Of a stretch of DNA of 64,000 nucleotides, positions 24,667 through 33,039 are shown piece after piece (position 1 is the first letter of the stretch; every line of letters starts with the position of its first letter). This DNA comes from JBBBNV01 sp037137075 (GTDB lineage: Bacteria; Bacillota; Bacilli; Paenibacillales; NBRC-103111). A program made the position numbers and the translations under genes. A model generated the notes under the pieces. It was not told the origin of the DNA, did not search any database, and saw only the letters and a list, made by a program, of their open reading frames with translations. The stretch is from the NCBI RefSeq assembly GCF_037137075.1, contig NZ_JBBBNV010000002.1, positions 186,001 through 250,000 of the forward strand. Direction: 5' to 3'.

Positions 24667-25395
24667 TTATTTCAAGACATTGGAGCTGTTGATGGCCTGT
24701 TCAACCTTCGTTTTGGCCTGCTCTTTTAATGCGGCTTGCTGCTCGGCCGAAATCAGGTTGTTTTTGAACGCCTGATCGATTTCTTTTTGGATCGGCTTCA
24801 AAAGCAAGTCGGTCAATACGGACGGCTTCAGGTTCACTGCGTTGCTCAGCGATTTGCCGGCTCTTAACGCGTTCACAACCTCCGTATATTCGATATCCGC
24901 ATAAGAAGAAGCGACGATGACCATGGATTTGAGCGAATCATTAATGAGCGCCTCACCGTCGAATGAAGCGGCGGCAGGATTGTAGCCCGGCGTATTAATC
25001 GCTTTGGTTACGTCCTCTTTTGCCTTGGTGTAGAGCTCTTCTTTTTGCTTGGAAGTGATGTTCAGGCTGTTGTAGGCGCGATCAATATCCTGATATAAAG
25101 GAGACACCAGTGCATTGAACAAAGCTTTTTCGCTTAATCCGGAAGCCTGCAGCAAGGTTTTTCCGTTTTTGAGCGCATCTTCAATCAGAGAGGATTCGAT
25201 ATCCGCGTAGGAAGAAGTCTCAGCAATAATGGAATTCAATTTCCCGTTCAGCACAGTAGCCGGATCCACCTGTACGAATACCGGAACATAATCGTCATCG
25301 TCGGCAAAAGCTTGCGGCGCGCCGGCGCCCAAGGAACCAGTGATCAGAGCGGCAGCAGTTAAGAAACAGGCAATTTTTGTTTTGTACACGTTCAT
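24667..25395 (-). CDS. Secreted protein with two homologous repeats, unknown function
   Basis: A 242-residue protein. A Sec signal peptide (MNVYKTKIACFLTAAALITG, cleavage near AFA-DDDD) is followed by two related segments of about 90 residues. Each has a SSYADIE motif (near residues 62 and 163), then LIEDALKNGKTLLQASGLSEKAL or VVNALRAGKSLSNAVNLKPSVL, then a L-PLYQDIDRAYN or LKPIQKEIDQAFK helix and a Q-K-A-K-V-AIN end. The repeats are helical and acidic; I do not recognise the family. The start has GGTGGAG. After the TAA stop the same frame continues with 19 Pro/Gln/Asp-rich codons to a second TAA at 24607, so the protein may have lost, or may read through to, an acidic tail. Confidence 0.7.
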   Translation of the reverse strand: MNVYKTKIACFLTAAALITGSLGAGAPQAFADDDDYVPVFVQVDPATVLNGKLNSIIAETSSYADIESSLIEDALKNGKTLLQASGLSEKALFNALVSPLYQDIDRAYNSLNITSKQKEELYTKAKEDVTKAINTPGYNPAAASFDGEALINDSLKSMVIVASSYADIEYTEVVNALRAGKSLSNAVNLKPSVLTDLLLKPIQKEIDQAFKNNLISAEQQAALKEQAKTKVEQAINSSNVLK

Positions 25396-25586
25396 TTTGA
25401 ATCTCCACCTTTTGTTTTTATGTCATTTCATCAACCTATCCTGAGCCTTACTATACGCGCTAAATCTGAAATAAAAATATTGGAAATATAAAAATGTATG
25501 AAATACAATGGCCTTAGCGGAGCCGTTAAAAAAGGCCCGAATGTCACGATGCTGCAGCCGTGGCTGGGAAAAGGAGGGAAATGCGG

Positions 25587-26294
25587 ATGAATGTGAATCA
25601 GGCTAAGCAAGAGCGCCCGGGAGAGCGGCTGATTTATACGAATGCGCTTGCCAGTGCAGCGGACGTGGAAGGGTTCCGCCTGGAGGGAGAGGCAAAGATC
25701 AGCTTTCCGGAAGGCCGCATGAGACTGGAAAATGCGCTTGACCCGGAGCAGGGGCAAAAATCGAATTTTGTATTCTGGTGCCCGGAGAGCTTCCCCGCCG
25801 ATATTGCGGTGGAATGGGAATTCGTACCGCTGGCCGAGCCGGGGCTTTGTATACTATTTTTCGCGGCAGCCGGCCGGGAAGGGCAAGATTTGTTCGATGC
25901 AGCTTTGAAGCCGAGAACGGGGGAGTATCCGCAATACCATTCCGGTGATATCAACGCGCTGCACGTGTCCTATTTCCGCCGCCGTTGGCCGGAGGAGCGG
26001 GCGTTCCATACCTGCAATTTGCGCAAAAGCTGCGGGTTTCATCTTGTCGCGCAAGGAGCGGACCCGATTCCGGATGTGGAGGATTGTGAAGGGCTGTACC
26101 GTGTTCGTCTGGAAAAACGCGGCGGCCACATTTCATTTCTGATTAACGGCCTGCCGATTTTTGACTGGCTGGATGACGGACAAGCATTCGGCCCTCTCTT
26201 GGGCGGCGGTAAAATCGGGTTTCGGCAAATGGCCCCTCTCGTAGCCGAGTATGCCCATTTGCGCGTGTATGAGCTTGACGCCCGGCAGTTTTAA
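25587..26294 (+). CDS. DUF1961 (YesU-like) concanavalin-fold protein
   Basis: A 235-residue protein resembling B. subtilis YesU, a DUF1961 member with a concanavalin A-like lectin/glucanase fold. Visible family traits are EFVPLAEPGLCILFFAAAGREGQDLF near residue 80, YHSGDINALHVSYFRRRWPEERAFHTCNLRKS near residues 115-150, and LINGLPIFDWLDDG near 190. YesU lies in the rhamnogalacturonan-use region of B. subtilis, which fits the pectin genes elsewhere in this window, but its exact reaction is not settled. There is no signal peptide, so it should act in the cytoplasm. The start at 25587 is eight bases after GGAGGG; ATG at 25581 is too close. No operon partner. Confidence 0.78.
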   Translation: MNVNQAKQERPGERLIYTNALASAADVEGFRLEGEAKISFPEGRMRLENALDPEQGQKSNFVFWCPESFPADIAVEWEFVPLAEPGLCILFFAAAGREGQDLFDAALKPRTGEYPQYHSGDINALHVSYFRRRWPEERAFHTCNLRKSCGFHLVAQGADPIPDVEDCEGLYRVRLEKRGGHISFLINGLPIFDWLDDGQAFGPLLGGGKIGFRQMAPLVAEYAHLRVYELDARQF

Positions 26295-26406
26295 ATAACT
26301 CGCCGCTTTCGGCCGGGCTGATCGCCGATTTGGTATGACTAGAGGGCCTTCGGCATATCCTGTATCAAAAAATGCTGCTGCTGTCCTATGCCAATCGCAG
26401 TGTTGC

Positions 26407-26433
26407 AACGCGCGCTTGGGATTCGCGCGCGTT
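26407..26433. repeat. Strong GC hairpin in a short intergenic gap
   Basis: AACGCGCGC (26407-26415) pairs perfectly with GCGCGCGTT (26425-26433) over nine bases. There is no T-run. It lies about 50 bases before the next start codon and could block or regulate read-through. Confidence 0.5.
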
Positions 26434-26481
26434 GGACATACAGCCTTATGGCAGCGCAGAAGTGATAAAGGAGTGTCATGT

Positions 26482-26853
26482 ATGTCCTCCATTCTCAGAC
26501 CGACAACGATGACCCTGAATGACAGGCTGGCTGTTCTCGGACGGACGCAGGTGCGGCTGGAGGCGGTGGATTTCGCCAGTGAAGCGGGGGAAATCCAGCG
26601 GGTAGGAAAACGGTTTACGCGGGTAAACCAGCAGTATTTCGTTCCCGCTGCAATGAACCAGATTGTTCTTGTCGGCCCCATTCCCCAGGTAAAAACCAGC
26701 GCGGTTTTCGTACGGACGACGTTTCGGGGCGCCTTCGAAGCCCGGCTCATCCGAACCGGAAAGGATTTCGTCGAGCTGATTGCCGGGGAACCGGGCGGCG
26801 AGGAACGCCTGTTGATTCCGCTGAACAAGGTCATTAGTGTGGAAGGTAGATAG
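26482..26853 (+). CDS. Uncharacterised 123-residue protein
   Basis: ATG at 26482 follows AAGGAG at ideal distance. The product starts MSSILRPTTMTLNDRLAVLG, is not exported, and has a C-terminal half rich in beta strands (TSAVFVRTTFRGAFEARLIRTGKDFVELIAG, then RLLIPLNKVISVEGR) that reads like a small barrel of the Sm or DUF2642 kind. That resemblance is weak. Neighbours (YesU-like gene before, PadR regulator after) give no functional hint. It looks like a genuine gene by codon pattern and ribosome site; I do not know its role. Confidence 0.6.
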   Translation: MSSILRPTTMTLNDRLAVLGRTQVRLEAVDFASEAGEIQRVGKRFTRVNQQYFVPAAMNQIVLVGPIPQVKTSAVFVRTTFRGAFEARLIRTGKDFVELIAGEPGGEERLLIPLNKVISVEGR

Positions 26854-27011
26854 CCTTGGCTCCAAGCAGCGCAAATTCCGCAAAGCTGAATGTCAAGCTG
26901 ACCCTCCCCCTTTGGAAACGGCTGCATAGCCCAAAAGAAGCTCGCCGTCATGCAACGTTTTCCGGCGGGATACGTATTAAATAGGCAATGCTCCAAACGA
27001 GGAGGAAGCAC

Positions 27012-27554
27012 ATGAATACGCTTGGATTCGGACTGCTCGGCTTGCTGACGCAAGGCCCCTGCAGCGGATACGATTTAATGCTCAAGATGGAGCCGATTTG
27101 GAAGGCGCAGCACAGCCAAATTTATCCGCTCCTGGCCAAAATGGAGCAGGAAGGCTTCGTTGTGCATGAACTGCAGCCCCAAACCGAGAAGCCTGACAAA
27201 AAAATATACACGATTACGGATACCGGGCGCGAGGCGCTGCTTGCCTGGCTTCCCGAGCCGCCGGATGAACGGGCGGGCCGGGACGAAATGATTATCAAGG
27301 CGCAGAGCATCTGGTTAATCGGACCGGAGGCGGGAAGGGCGCTGTTTACGAACCGGGAAGCTGTGTACCGTGACCGTATTCGTTATTATCAGGAGCTGCT
27401 GGACAAGCATCATCAAGGAGGCGTGCAGCCGCCGTCCCCGTCCTCCCCGGACTTCGGCTCCTATATTTTGCTCAAGCGGTATATGGGCGTGTTTACATGG
27501 CAGATGGAATGGTGCCGGTGGGTGCTGTCGCTGCTGGATGAGCAGGCCGAATAA
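27012..27554 (+). CDS. PadR-family transcriptional regulator
   Basis: A 180-residue protein. The N-terminal winged helix (about 1-85) has the family signature GFGLLGLLTQGPCSGYDLMLKM, then SQIYPLLAKMEQEGFV and KKIYTITDTGREALLAWL. A C-terminal helical dimerisation domain (about 95-180) of the virulence-activator alpha type follows. PadR proteins repress nearby catabolic or efflux genes and release on binding small aromatic or lipophilic ligands. GAGGAGG precedes the start. The FAD oxidoreductase begins one base after its stop codon, so the two form an operon and the oxidoreductase is a likely target. Confidence 0.88.
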   Translation: MNTLGFGLLGLLTQGPCSGYDLMLKMEPIWKAQHSQIYPLLAKMEQEGFVVHELQPQTEKPDKKIYTITDTGREALLAWLPEPPDERAGRDEMIIKAQSIWLIGPEAGRALFTNREAVYRDRIRYYQELLDKHHQGGVQPPSPSSPDFGSYILLKRYMGVFTWQMEWCRWVLSLLDEQAE

Positions 27555-27555
27555 T

Positions 27556-28995
27556 ATGCGATCTGCAGGAATGGCGTTTATTGCGGCAATGGTCATTTAC
27601 GCCGGATTGTTCGGAGCCTCCGTCTATTGGCACGCCAGCAGGCCCAAGCCGGCGCTGCTCCAGGATGTGAGCCGGACGTTCGCGGCGCAAATTCACCGGA
27701 TCGTTCCCGGAAGCGAAACCGCGGCCCTGCAGGAGGCGCTGCGCGAGGCGGCGGCGGACAACCTCAAGGTATCGATTTCCGGGAAGCGGCACAGTCAGGG
27801 CGGCCATATTTTTTATGAGGATGCCGTAGTGCTGGACATGCTGTCTTACAACCGCATTTTGTTTGTTGATCCCCTTCAAAAGCTTGTCAGAGTCCAAAGC
27901 GGAGCGACCTGGGCGGACGTGCAACATGCGGTCCACCCGTATGGCCTGGCGGTACGGGTCATGCAGTCGTCCAATATTTTTACTGTAGGCGGCTCTTTGA
28001 GTGTAAATGCCCACGGCCGGGATTTGCGCTACGGGCCAATCATTGAAACCGTACAATCGCTTCGCCTGCTCCAAGCTGACGGAAGCATTGTAGAGCTTAG
28101 CCGGAGCAAGCAGCCGGAGCTGTTCCGGGCGGTGATTGGCGGTTATGGGCTGTTTGGCGTTATTTTGGATGCGGATCTGATGCTGACGGAGAATGAGGTG
28201 TACCGGACGGAAACCGTGATGGTAACACCGGAGGAGTACCCGGATTTTTTCCGCAATCGGGTGCTGGGGGACGAGGATGCGATTCTGACCATTGCGCGTC
28301 TCTCCATTGCGCCGGACAGCTTTATGCGGGAGATGTATTCTACGGTGTATAAGCGTACGGGCGAGACCGCGGACGGCCCCCTGAACGAGTTAACCCGGGA
28401 GACAAATATAGAACGCAATAAGTTTTTGTTCGGCTTGTCCCGCAAATTTGACTGGGGAAAAGAAATGAGCTGGCGCATTCAGAAAACATGGATGACCGGC
28501 AGCACAACACTGGTGCGCAATCATGCAATGCGGCCGGACATTGAATTTTTGTCCTATCAGGCGCCGGATCGAAGTGATGTGCTGCAGGAGTATTTTGTGC
28601 CGGTGGAGCGCTTTCCCTCCTTTATTGATCGGCTGGCGGTTATCGTGCGCGAAGAAAATGCGAATCTGCTGAATGCCACGGTCCGGTATGTTCCGGCCAA
28701 TCAGGAGGCGATGCTGTCTTATGCGAGGACTGAAAGCCTGGCGGTGGTGCTGCTGTTTAACGAGAAGCTGTCAGCTGCCGGAGAGAAGCAGGCCAGGCAG
28801 GTTACCCGGCGTTTAGTGGATGCGGCGCATGCTGAGGGCGGCACCTATTATTTGCCGTACCGGCTCTTTCCTACCGAAGCGCAGCTGCGTCAATCCTATC
28901 CGCAATGGGATGCCTTTGTGGCGCTGAAGCGGAAGGTGGACCCTGATGAACGGTTTATGAATGAATTTTTTGCGGCGTATGCGCGGGAGCGCTGA
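27556..28995 (+). CDS. Membrane-anchored FAD-binding oxidoreductase (PCMH type)
   Basis: A 479-residue protein with an N-terminal hydrophobic anchor (AGMAFIAAMVIYAGLFGASVYW). An FAD-binding PCMH domain follows (about 50-220) with SGKRHSQGG (flavin-binding His region near residue 82), VQSGATWADVQ, VGGSLSVNAHGRD and GGYGLFGVILDADL. The C-terminal part is a substrate domain of the BBE/ALO kind, ending KRKVDPDERFMNEFF. Such enzymes oxidise alcohols, lactones or sugars with covalent or tightly bound FAD. It should act at the membrane, probably facing outside. It directly follows the PadR regulator gene; the ribosome site is weak, so coupling to padR translation is likely. Confidence 0.8.
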   Translation: MRSAGMAFIAAMVIYAGLFGASVYWHASRPKPALLQDVSRTFAAQIHRIVPGSETAALQEALREAAADNLKVSISGKRHSQGGHIFYEDAVVLDMLSYNRILFVDPLQKLVRVQSGATWADVQHAVHPYGLAVRVMQSSNIFTVGGSLSVNAHGRDLRYGPIIETVQSLRLLQADGSIVELSRSKQPELFRAVIGGYGLFGVILDADLMLTENEVYRTETVMVTPEEYPDFFRNRVLGDEDAILTIARLSIAPDSFMREMYSTVYKRTGETADGPLNELTRETNIERNKFLFGLSRKFDWGKEMSWRIQKTWMTGSTTLVRNHAMRPDIEFLSYQAPDRSDVLQEYFVPVERFPSFIDRLAVIVREENANLLNATVRYVPANQEAMLSYARTESLAVVLLFNEKLSAAGEKQARQVTRRLVDAAHAEGGTYYLPYRLFPTEAQLRQSYPQWDAFVALKRKVDPDERFMNEFFAAYARER

Positions 28996-29088
28996 CAGGC
29001 TTATTAAATTTCTGCAGATTTCAGGCTTAAAAGGAACGATTGGCGCTGCGGCTGGCGGTAACCAACACCAAAAAGGGGAATCAAGCGG

Positions 29089-29736
29089 ATGAAGCGGGAA
29101 TCACTGGAGACTGGAGACTCAGGCAAGCGGGATGTAAACAGGCATAGAGCGGGACCGCTATCGATTGCGGAGCGCTCAACGGCGTATCGGGGTCTGCTGT
29201 GGTCGCAGAGTGTCTTGCTGTTCGGAACAGGGCTGGTCTTCCCGTTTTATTTGATTTTCCTGCGGGAGAGCGGCAGCAGCTTCACACAATTCGGCCTGGC
29301 TTACGGGTTATTCACAATGAGTGCGGCGCTATTGCATCCGCTGGCCGGGAGGCTGTCCGACCGCTGGGGTTCTGCCCGAGTGCTGTTCATTAGCGCCTGG
29401 GGCACGGCGCTTGTTTTCCTCTTGCTGCCTTTATTGTCCTCGGTAAGCCAGCTTTACGCCGTTCAGATCGTGCTTGGCCTGCTCGGAGCCCTGCAGAAGA
29501 CAGCAGAAAAAGCCCTTCTGGCGGATATCACGCCTTCTGATCATCGGGGCAGACGCATCGGCGCTTACCATGGATGGGGGGCTGTGTTCTCCGGACTTGC
29601 GGTGATGGCCGCGGGAGGGCTTGTGGATTTATTTTCCATCGATTTTATTTTCTATGTCGGATCGCTCGCCGTGTTCGTGAGCGGCTGCTTGCTGTACAGA
29701 TACCGCAGCGTTTCCTCCGTATCAGGTGGCGACTGA
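29089..29736 (+). CDS. Half-length major facilitator superfamily protein
   Basis: A 215-residue protein of which about residues 35-205 form six hydrophobic segments like the N-terminal half of a 12-helix MFS drug transporter. The signature loop PLAGRLSDRWGSARVLF lies between helices 2 and 3, and ALLADITPSDHRGRRIG before helix 5. The second half is absent; the stop follows a short polar tail (YRSVSSVSGGD) and no matching downstream sequence was found. It may work as a homodimer or be a truncated relic. AAAGGGG precedes the start. Confidence 0.65.
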   Translation: MKRESLETGDSGKRDVNRHRAGPLSIAERSTAYRGLLWSQSVLLFGTGLVFPFYLIFLRESGSSFTQFGLAYGLFTMSAALLHPLAGRLSDRWGSARVLFISAWGTALVFLLLPLLSSVSQLYAVQIVLGLLGALQKTAEKALLADITPSDHRGRRIGAYHGWGAVFSGLAVMAAGGLVDLFSIDFIFYVGSLAVFVSGCLLYRYRSVSSVSGGD

Positions 29737-29796
29737 AGGAGCGCGGATATGGAACAGGGCAGGCGCTGCCGCCTCTGTGTACAATGTCACTTGGGC

Positions 29797-30225
29797 CTAG
29801 ATGGTGTTCAGGTCGCTGGAAGCCGCGCCCGGGGTGTCCTTAAGTGAATAAGTAAGCGTGGTCCCGGTATTGCGGGCGATGGCTTGGGCGATTTGATTTT
29901 TGCGGATCTTTTGCTGGATGAAGGCTACGGAGGCTACTTTGCTGCTCTTATCCGGGTGCTCGTCAAAATAAATATTGCCCAGCTTCGGATCGAAGCTTTT
30001 CACTTCGTTCATATTGACGAGGTTGGTTTTGTCCAGCAGATCGAAGCCCAATTGCGGAAGATGCTCGTCCAGCTCGCTGAGCTTTGTGATTTGATAATAT
30101 TTATCCGTGCGCGTATGGTATACAATGTTGCGGTCCTCAATGTTGATGTACAGCACTTCCTGCAAATCAAGTTCAACCAACTCGGTGGACTTGTCTTCTC
30201 TTCTGCGCAGCACCGGCATTTTCAT
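29797..30225 (-). CDS. Stand-alone LytTR DNA-binding protein
   Basis: A 142-residue protein made almost only of a LytTR domain. LDLQEVLYINIEDRNIVYHTRTDKYY near residue 20 and LTKLSELDEHLPQLGFDLLDKTNLVNMNEVKSFDPKLGNIYFDE-like segments through residue 95 follow the family pattern, in which the beta-beta-beta fold binds direct repeats. No receiver or membrane domain is present. A C-terminal tail with KIRKNQIAQAIARNTG is unusual. The start at 30225 has GGAGGG eight bases upstream; the longer reading to 30249 lacks a site. The targets are unknown; the small membrane protein gene next door is on the same strand. Confidence 0.75.
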   Translation of the reverse strand: MKMPVLRRREDKSTELVELDLQEVLYINIEDRNIVYHTRTDKYYQITKLSELDEHLPQLGFDLLDKTNLVNMNEVKSFDPKLGNIYFDEHPDKSSKVASVAFIQQKIRKNQIAQAIARNTGTTLTYSLKDTPGAASSDLNTI

Positions 30226-30350
30226 CTTCGATCCCTCCTTTTTGGACAAATGCCTTCGGTTTCATTGTACAACAGGTGAGTAAATAAATTATAACACGGA
30301 TGGAATTAGTTGTGAATTGTTTACAAAAAGTTACTGCGGACTGGCATAGA

Positions 30351-30452
30351 CTAATCATCCCATTTACGGGAGTAGCCTTTGTTGATGACATATATGGAGC
30401 TGCCGATTAAGATTGCCGCAACAAGAACGCAAACAATGATGACGCCGATCAT
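30351..30452 (-). CDS. Small single-helix membrane protein, 33 residues
   Basis: ATG at 30452 has a perfect AAGGAGG at 6-7 bases. The product is MIGVIIVCVLVAAILIGSSI followed by YVINKGYSRKWDD. It has one N-terminal membrane helix and a short basic/acidic cytoplasmic-type tail. It is too short for ordinary gene calls but has a strong ribosome site and clean ending. Its function is unknown; it could be a regulator of a membrane complex. Confidence 0.7.
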   Translation of the reverse strand: MIGVIIVCVLVAAILIGSSIYVINKGYSRKWDD

Positions 30453-30727
30453 ACCTTATCCTCCTTCATTATCAAAAACAAGCAGCTGATCAAGCAGCCG
30501 CCTGTATACTCGTATTCGTCCCGCACCAGCCGTTTGGCTGCTTGGCCGATTCATGGCCTGGCGCAAGCTTCCTCATGATGCCCTTGCTTTCAAATTAAAA
30601 ATCCGTGTGAAGAGGGCGAGGCGGCGACGGCTGCCTACTCTATTAGTGTACTATAGCCCGAACCCGAAGGAAAGCGGGAGGGGGCATCCCGTGAAGCTTG
30701 CCAGCCGGTGGTAAGAGAGGGGGAAGC
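30453..30727. other. Non-coding interval
   Basis: No convincing gene. On the minus strand a TATAGT at about 30651-30656 is a possible -10 element for a transcript into the small membrane-protein gene. Nothing else was recognised. Confidence 0.4.
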
Positions 30728-31933
30728 TCAGCCTGTGCTTAAGCTTCCGGCATAAACGCGGTTTGGGGCGTACGGCGCCAGGTCGACAGCCGGCTCGCGT
30801 CCCATGATGAGGTCAGCGATGAGACGGCCCGTGGCCGGGGCGAGCAGGATGCCGTTCCGGTAGTGTCCGGTAGCGGCTATGAGGCCGGGATGACTATCCA
30901 CATGGCCAAGGTAAGGAAGCTCATCCGGCGTCGCCGGGCGCAGTCCTGCCCAGGTGGAGACGAACTCCGCGTCCTGCAGATCAGGAACGAGGCGAATGGC
31001 CTGGTTATAGAGCCGATTGATGACCGGGATCTCCAAGGCCTTGTCGTAGCCGATATGCTCCTGGCTGGCTCCAATCAGCACGGTGCCGTCGGACTTGGGC
31101 ACAACGTAGCAGCCCTTGGTGAAGACGGTTTTGGCCGGGCGCTGCTGCGGCTTGCGGGGGCGGACAGAAATGCATTGCCCCTTCACCGGTGTGACTGGCA
31201 GGCGCAGGTTCACTGAAGCAAACAGGGACGAGCTCCAGCTTCCCGCAGCGACGATAACATAATCAGCCTGAAGCGTTCCCTGCGGAGTGCGTACTCCAAT
31301 AACACGCTGCTTCCTTGCTGGCGAGGCGGCATGAGTCGTGCCGGCCAAATCGGATTCTGTGAGCAGGGAAAGCACAGGAGTATGCTCAAGCACCTGGCAG
31401 CCGCTGTTCCGCAGGGCGTCAGCCAGGGAAGCCATCAGCTGCACAGGCTGTATTTGATGATCGCTTTCAAAATAAAGTCCCCCCCGGCCCTCGGAGGTGA
31501 GCTTCGGCTCTAACTGGCGCAGCTCTTCGGTGCTGCGTGCACGGCCGGATTGAATCCAGGACTCCCGGCCCTTTACTTCCAGTTCATCCTCTTCATCAAG
31601 GGCAAGCCGGACAATCCCCTCGGGGATATATTGAGGGGAGATGCCGCTCCATGCCGCTAATTGGTCGGTCCAATCCTTGTATAAGCCGAGACTATAGCGG
31701 CACAGGTCAAAGAAAGGCCCGGGCTTATGAATTTCAACGTGCGCGCCAAGCATTCCGGCGGCCGCCCCGGACGCTTCTCCTCCGATTCGGCCGGCATCCA
31801 GCAGAGTGACGTCAGCGCCCTGCAGCCGCAGCTCAAGGGCGATGGCCCCGCCGATTATGCCGCCGCCGACAACAATTGCGGATGTCCCGGCCGCCGTGTT
31901 GTGAGTTGACTGGTCCTGATTATTTGTGTTCAT
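30728..31933 (-). CDS. thiO: Glycine oxidase ThiO
   Basis: A 401-residue FAD-dependent amine oxidase of the DAO family. The dinucleotide motif AIVVGGGIIGGAIALELRLQG is near residue 22, followed by TLLDAGRIGGEASGAAAGMLG, characteristic of ThiO. The C-terminal WAGLRPATPDELPYLGHV and ATGHYRNGILLAPATG motifs close the flavin site. ThiO oxidises glycine to the dehydroglycine used to build the thiazole of thiamine. The start at 31933 is preferred to 31942 because GGGAG then lies nine bases away. It is downstream of tenI on the same strand. thiS, thiG and thiF are not in the window. Confidence 0.85.
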   Translation of the reverse strand: MNTNNQDQSTHNTAAGTSAIVVGGGIIGGAIALELRLQGADVTLLDAGRIGGEASGAAAGMLGAHVEIHKPGPFFDLCRYSLGLYKDWTDQLAAWSGISPQYIPEGIVRLALDEEDELEVKGRESWIQSGRARSTEELRQLEPKLTSEGRGGLYFESDHQIQPVQLMASLADALRNSGCQVLEHTPVLSLLTESDLAGTTHAASPARKQRVIGVRTPQGTLQADYVIVAAGSWSSSLFASVNLRLPVTPVKGQCISVRPRKPQQRPAKTVFTKGCYVVPKSDGTVLIGASQEHIGYDKALEIPVINRLYNQAIRLVPDLQDAEFVSTWAGLRPATPDELPYLGHVDSHPGLIAATGHYRNGILLAPATGRLIADLIMGREPAVDLAPYAPNRVYAGSLSTG

Positions 31934-32170
31934 AAGGTCCATCTCCCGTTTAAGTTCTGGTCATACCGAAAAGCCAAGCCGGTTGTCGGTCAGCTGCCGG
32001 CTTGGGTATAGCTTGTGTGTGTTCATGCTCTGTTTGGGCTGTTTATTGCTGCGAATCCGAGAGAGTATCCGGCAATCTTCTGATTCGCCAGCAATGGTCA
32101 GGTCTATCGAATAAACCCTATGCCGCGTAAAGAGCGTCAGCCGCCGGATAACAAGCGAACCGGCTGTTTT
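31934..32170. other. Interval between tenI and thiO with a hairpin
   Basis: On the minus strand CCAAGCCGG (32005-31997) pairs with CCGGCTTGG (31982-31974) and is followed by CTTTTC, a probable terminator or attenuator 40 bases before thiO. No TPP riboswitch motif was seen. No gene was found. Confidence 0.55.
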
Positions 32171-32794
32171 TTAGCTTCCGCCTGCTTGCTCCAGCGCAGC
32201 TCGGTACGCGCGGATTTGCCCTGCCGGGTCCTTGTGCAGCAGGACGGAGGACAGTACGGCAATGCCTTCAGCCCCGGCATCAAGCACATCCGGCACATGC
32301 TCGGGGCGGATGCCGCCGATAGCGGTTACGGGAATGCGTACAGCGGATACTACGCCGCGGAGGGCTTCAAGCCCGCGCGGTACAACCCCGGCTTTGGAGT
32401 CTGTGGCATAGATGTGGCCGAATAACAGCTCATCCGCCCCGGCCGCCTCGGCTTGCCGTGCCTCCTCCGGGGAATGCACGGAGCAGCAGATGCGCAGGCC
32501 TGCGGGCAAAATTTGCCGGGCCATCTCCGGCGGCAAGCTGTGGTAAGCCAGCTGAACGCTGTCGGTCCGTATTGCCGCAGCCACATCCAGACGATCGTTC
32601 AGCCGCAGGGAGACCTGCCCGGGCAGCAGAGCCCGCAGTGCAGTACACCACTGCAGCAGTTCCCTCGCCGTTCGGTGTTTTTCCCGAATATGAATGCTGT
32701 CCAGCAGCTCCAGCGGGCAATTCCGCAAAATCGACGCCACCTGGTCCAGCTCCTGAGCTCCAGTGGTAATGATATGCAGACGATGGCGTATCAT
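32171..32794 (-). CDS. tenI: Thiamine phosphate synthase-fold protein, TenI/ThiE type
   Basis: A 207-residue TIM barrel of the ThiE/TenI family. It has HIREKHRTAREL near residue 35, LRLNDRLDVAAAIRTDSVQLAYHSLPP near 63, CSVHSPEEARQAEAAGADELLFGHIYATDSKAGVVPRG and IPVTAIGGI for the phosphate site. ThiE joins the thiazole and pyrimidine halves of thiamine, whereas TenI aromatises the thiazole tautomer. The sequence IRLAYHSLPP rather than ThiE's IHLGQ-D and the neighbour thiO suggest TenI. It diverges from thiD, making a small thiamine gene group. GGAGG precedes the start. Confidence 0.8.
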   Translation of the reverse strand: MIRHRLHIITTGAQELDQVASILRNCPLELLDSIHIREKHRTARELLQWCTALRALLPGQVSLRLNDRLDVAAAIRTDSVQLAYHSLPPEMARQILPAGLRICCSVHSPEEARQAEAAGADELLFGHIYATDSKAGVVPRGLEALRGVVSAVRIPVTAIGGIRPEHVPDVLDAGAEGIAVLSSVLLHKDPAGQIRAYRAALEQAGGS

Positions 32795-33039
32795 CCTTTT
32801 GCGATCCTCCGATTCCGTCCATTTGTTCTGATCTAATCTATCATATCAAGGGGGTTCCGCTCCGTCAAAAGGTATTTCAGTGACAATCAGCGCTCACTTG
32901 GGTTGATAGGTGCCGAGCAATACCGGGTTTAAATGAAGCGCAGCGGCGGCTTGACGCCCCAGCCGCAAAGCGGCTAAACTGAAAGATGAGCTTATGAACG
33001 GTTTGTTGATTTAAGGGTACAAAGGAGAGAATAACCATC

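Noticed and set aside
32795..33039. Possible TPP riboswitch between tenI and thiD
   Set aside because: The conserved CTGAGA and ACCTGATCTGG motifs are absent on both strands.
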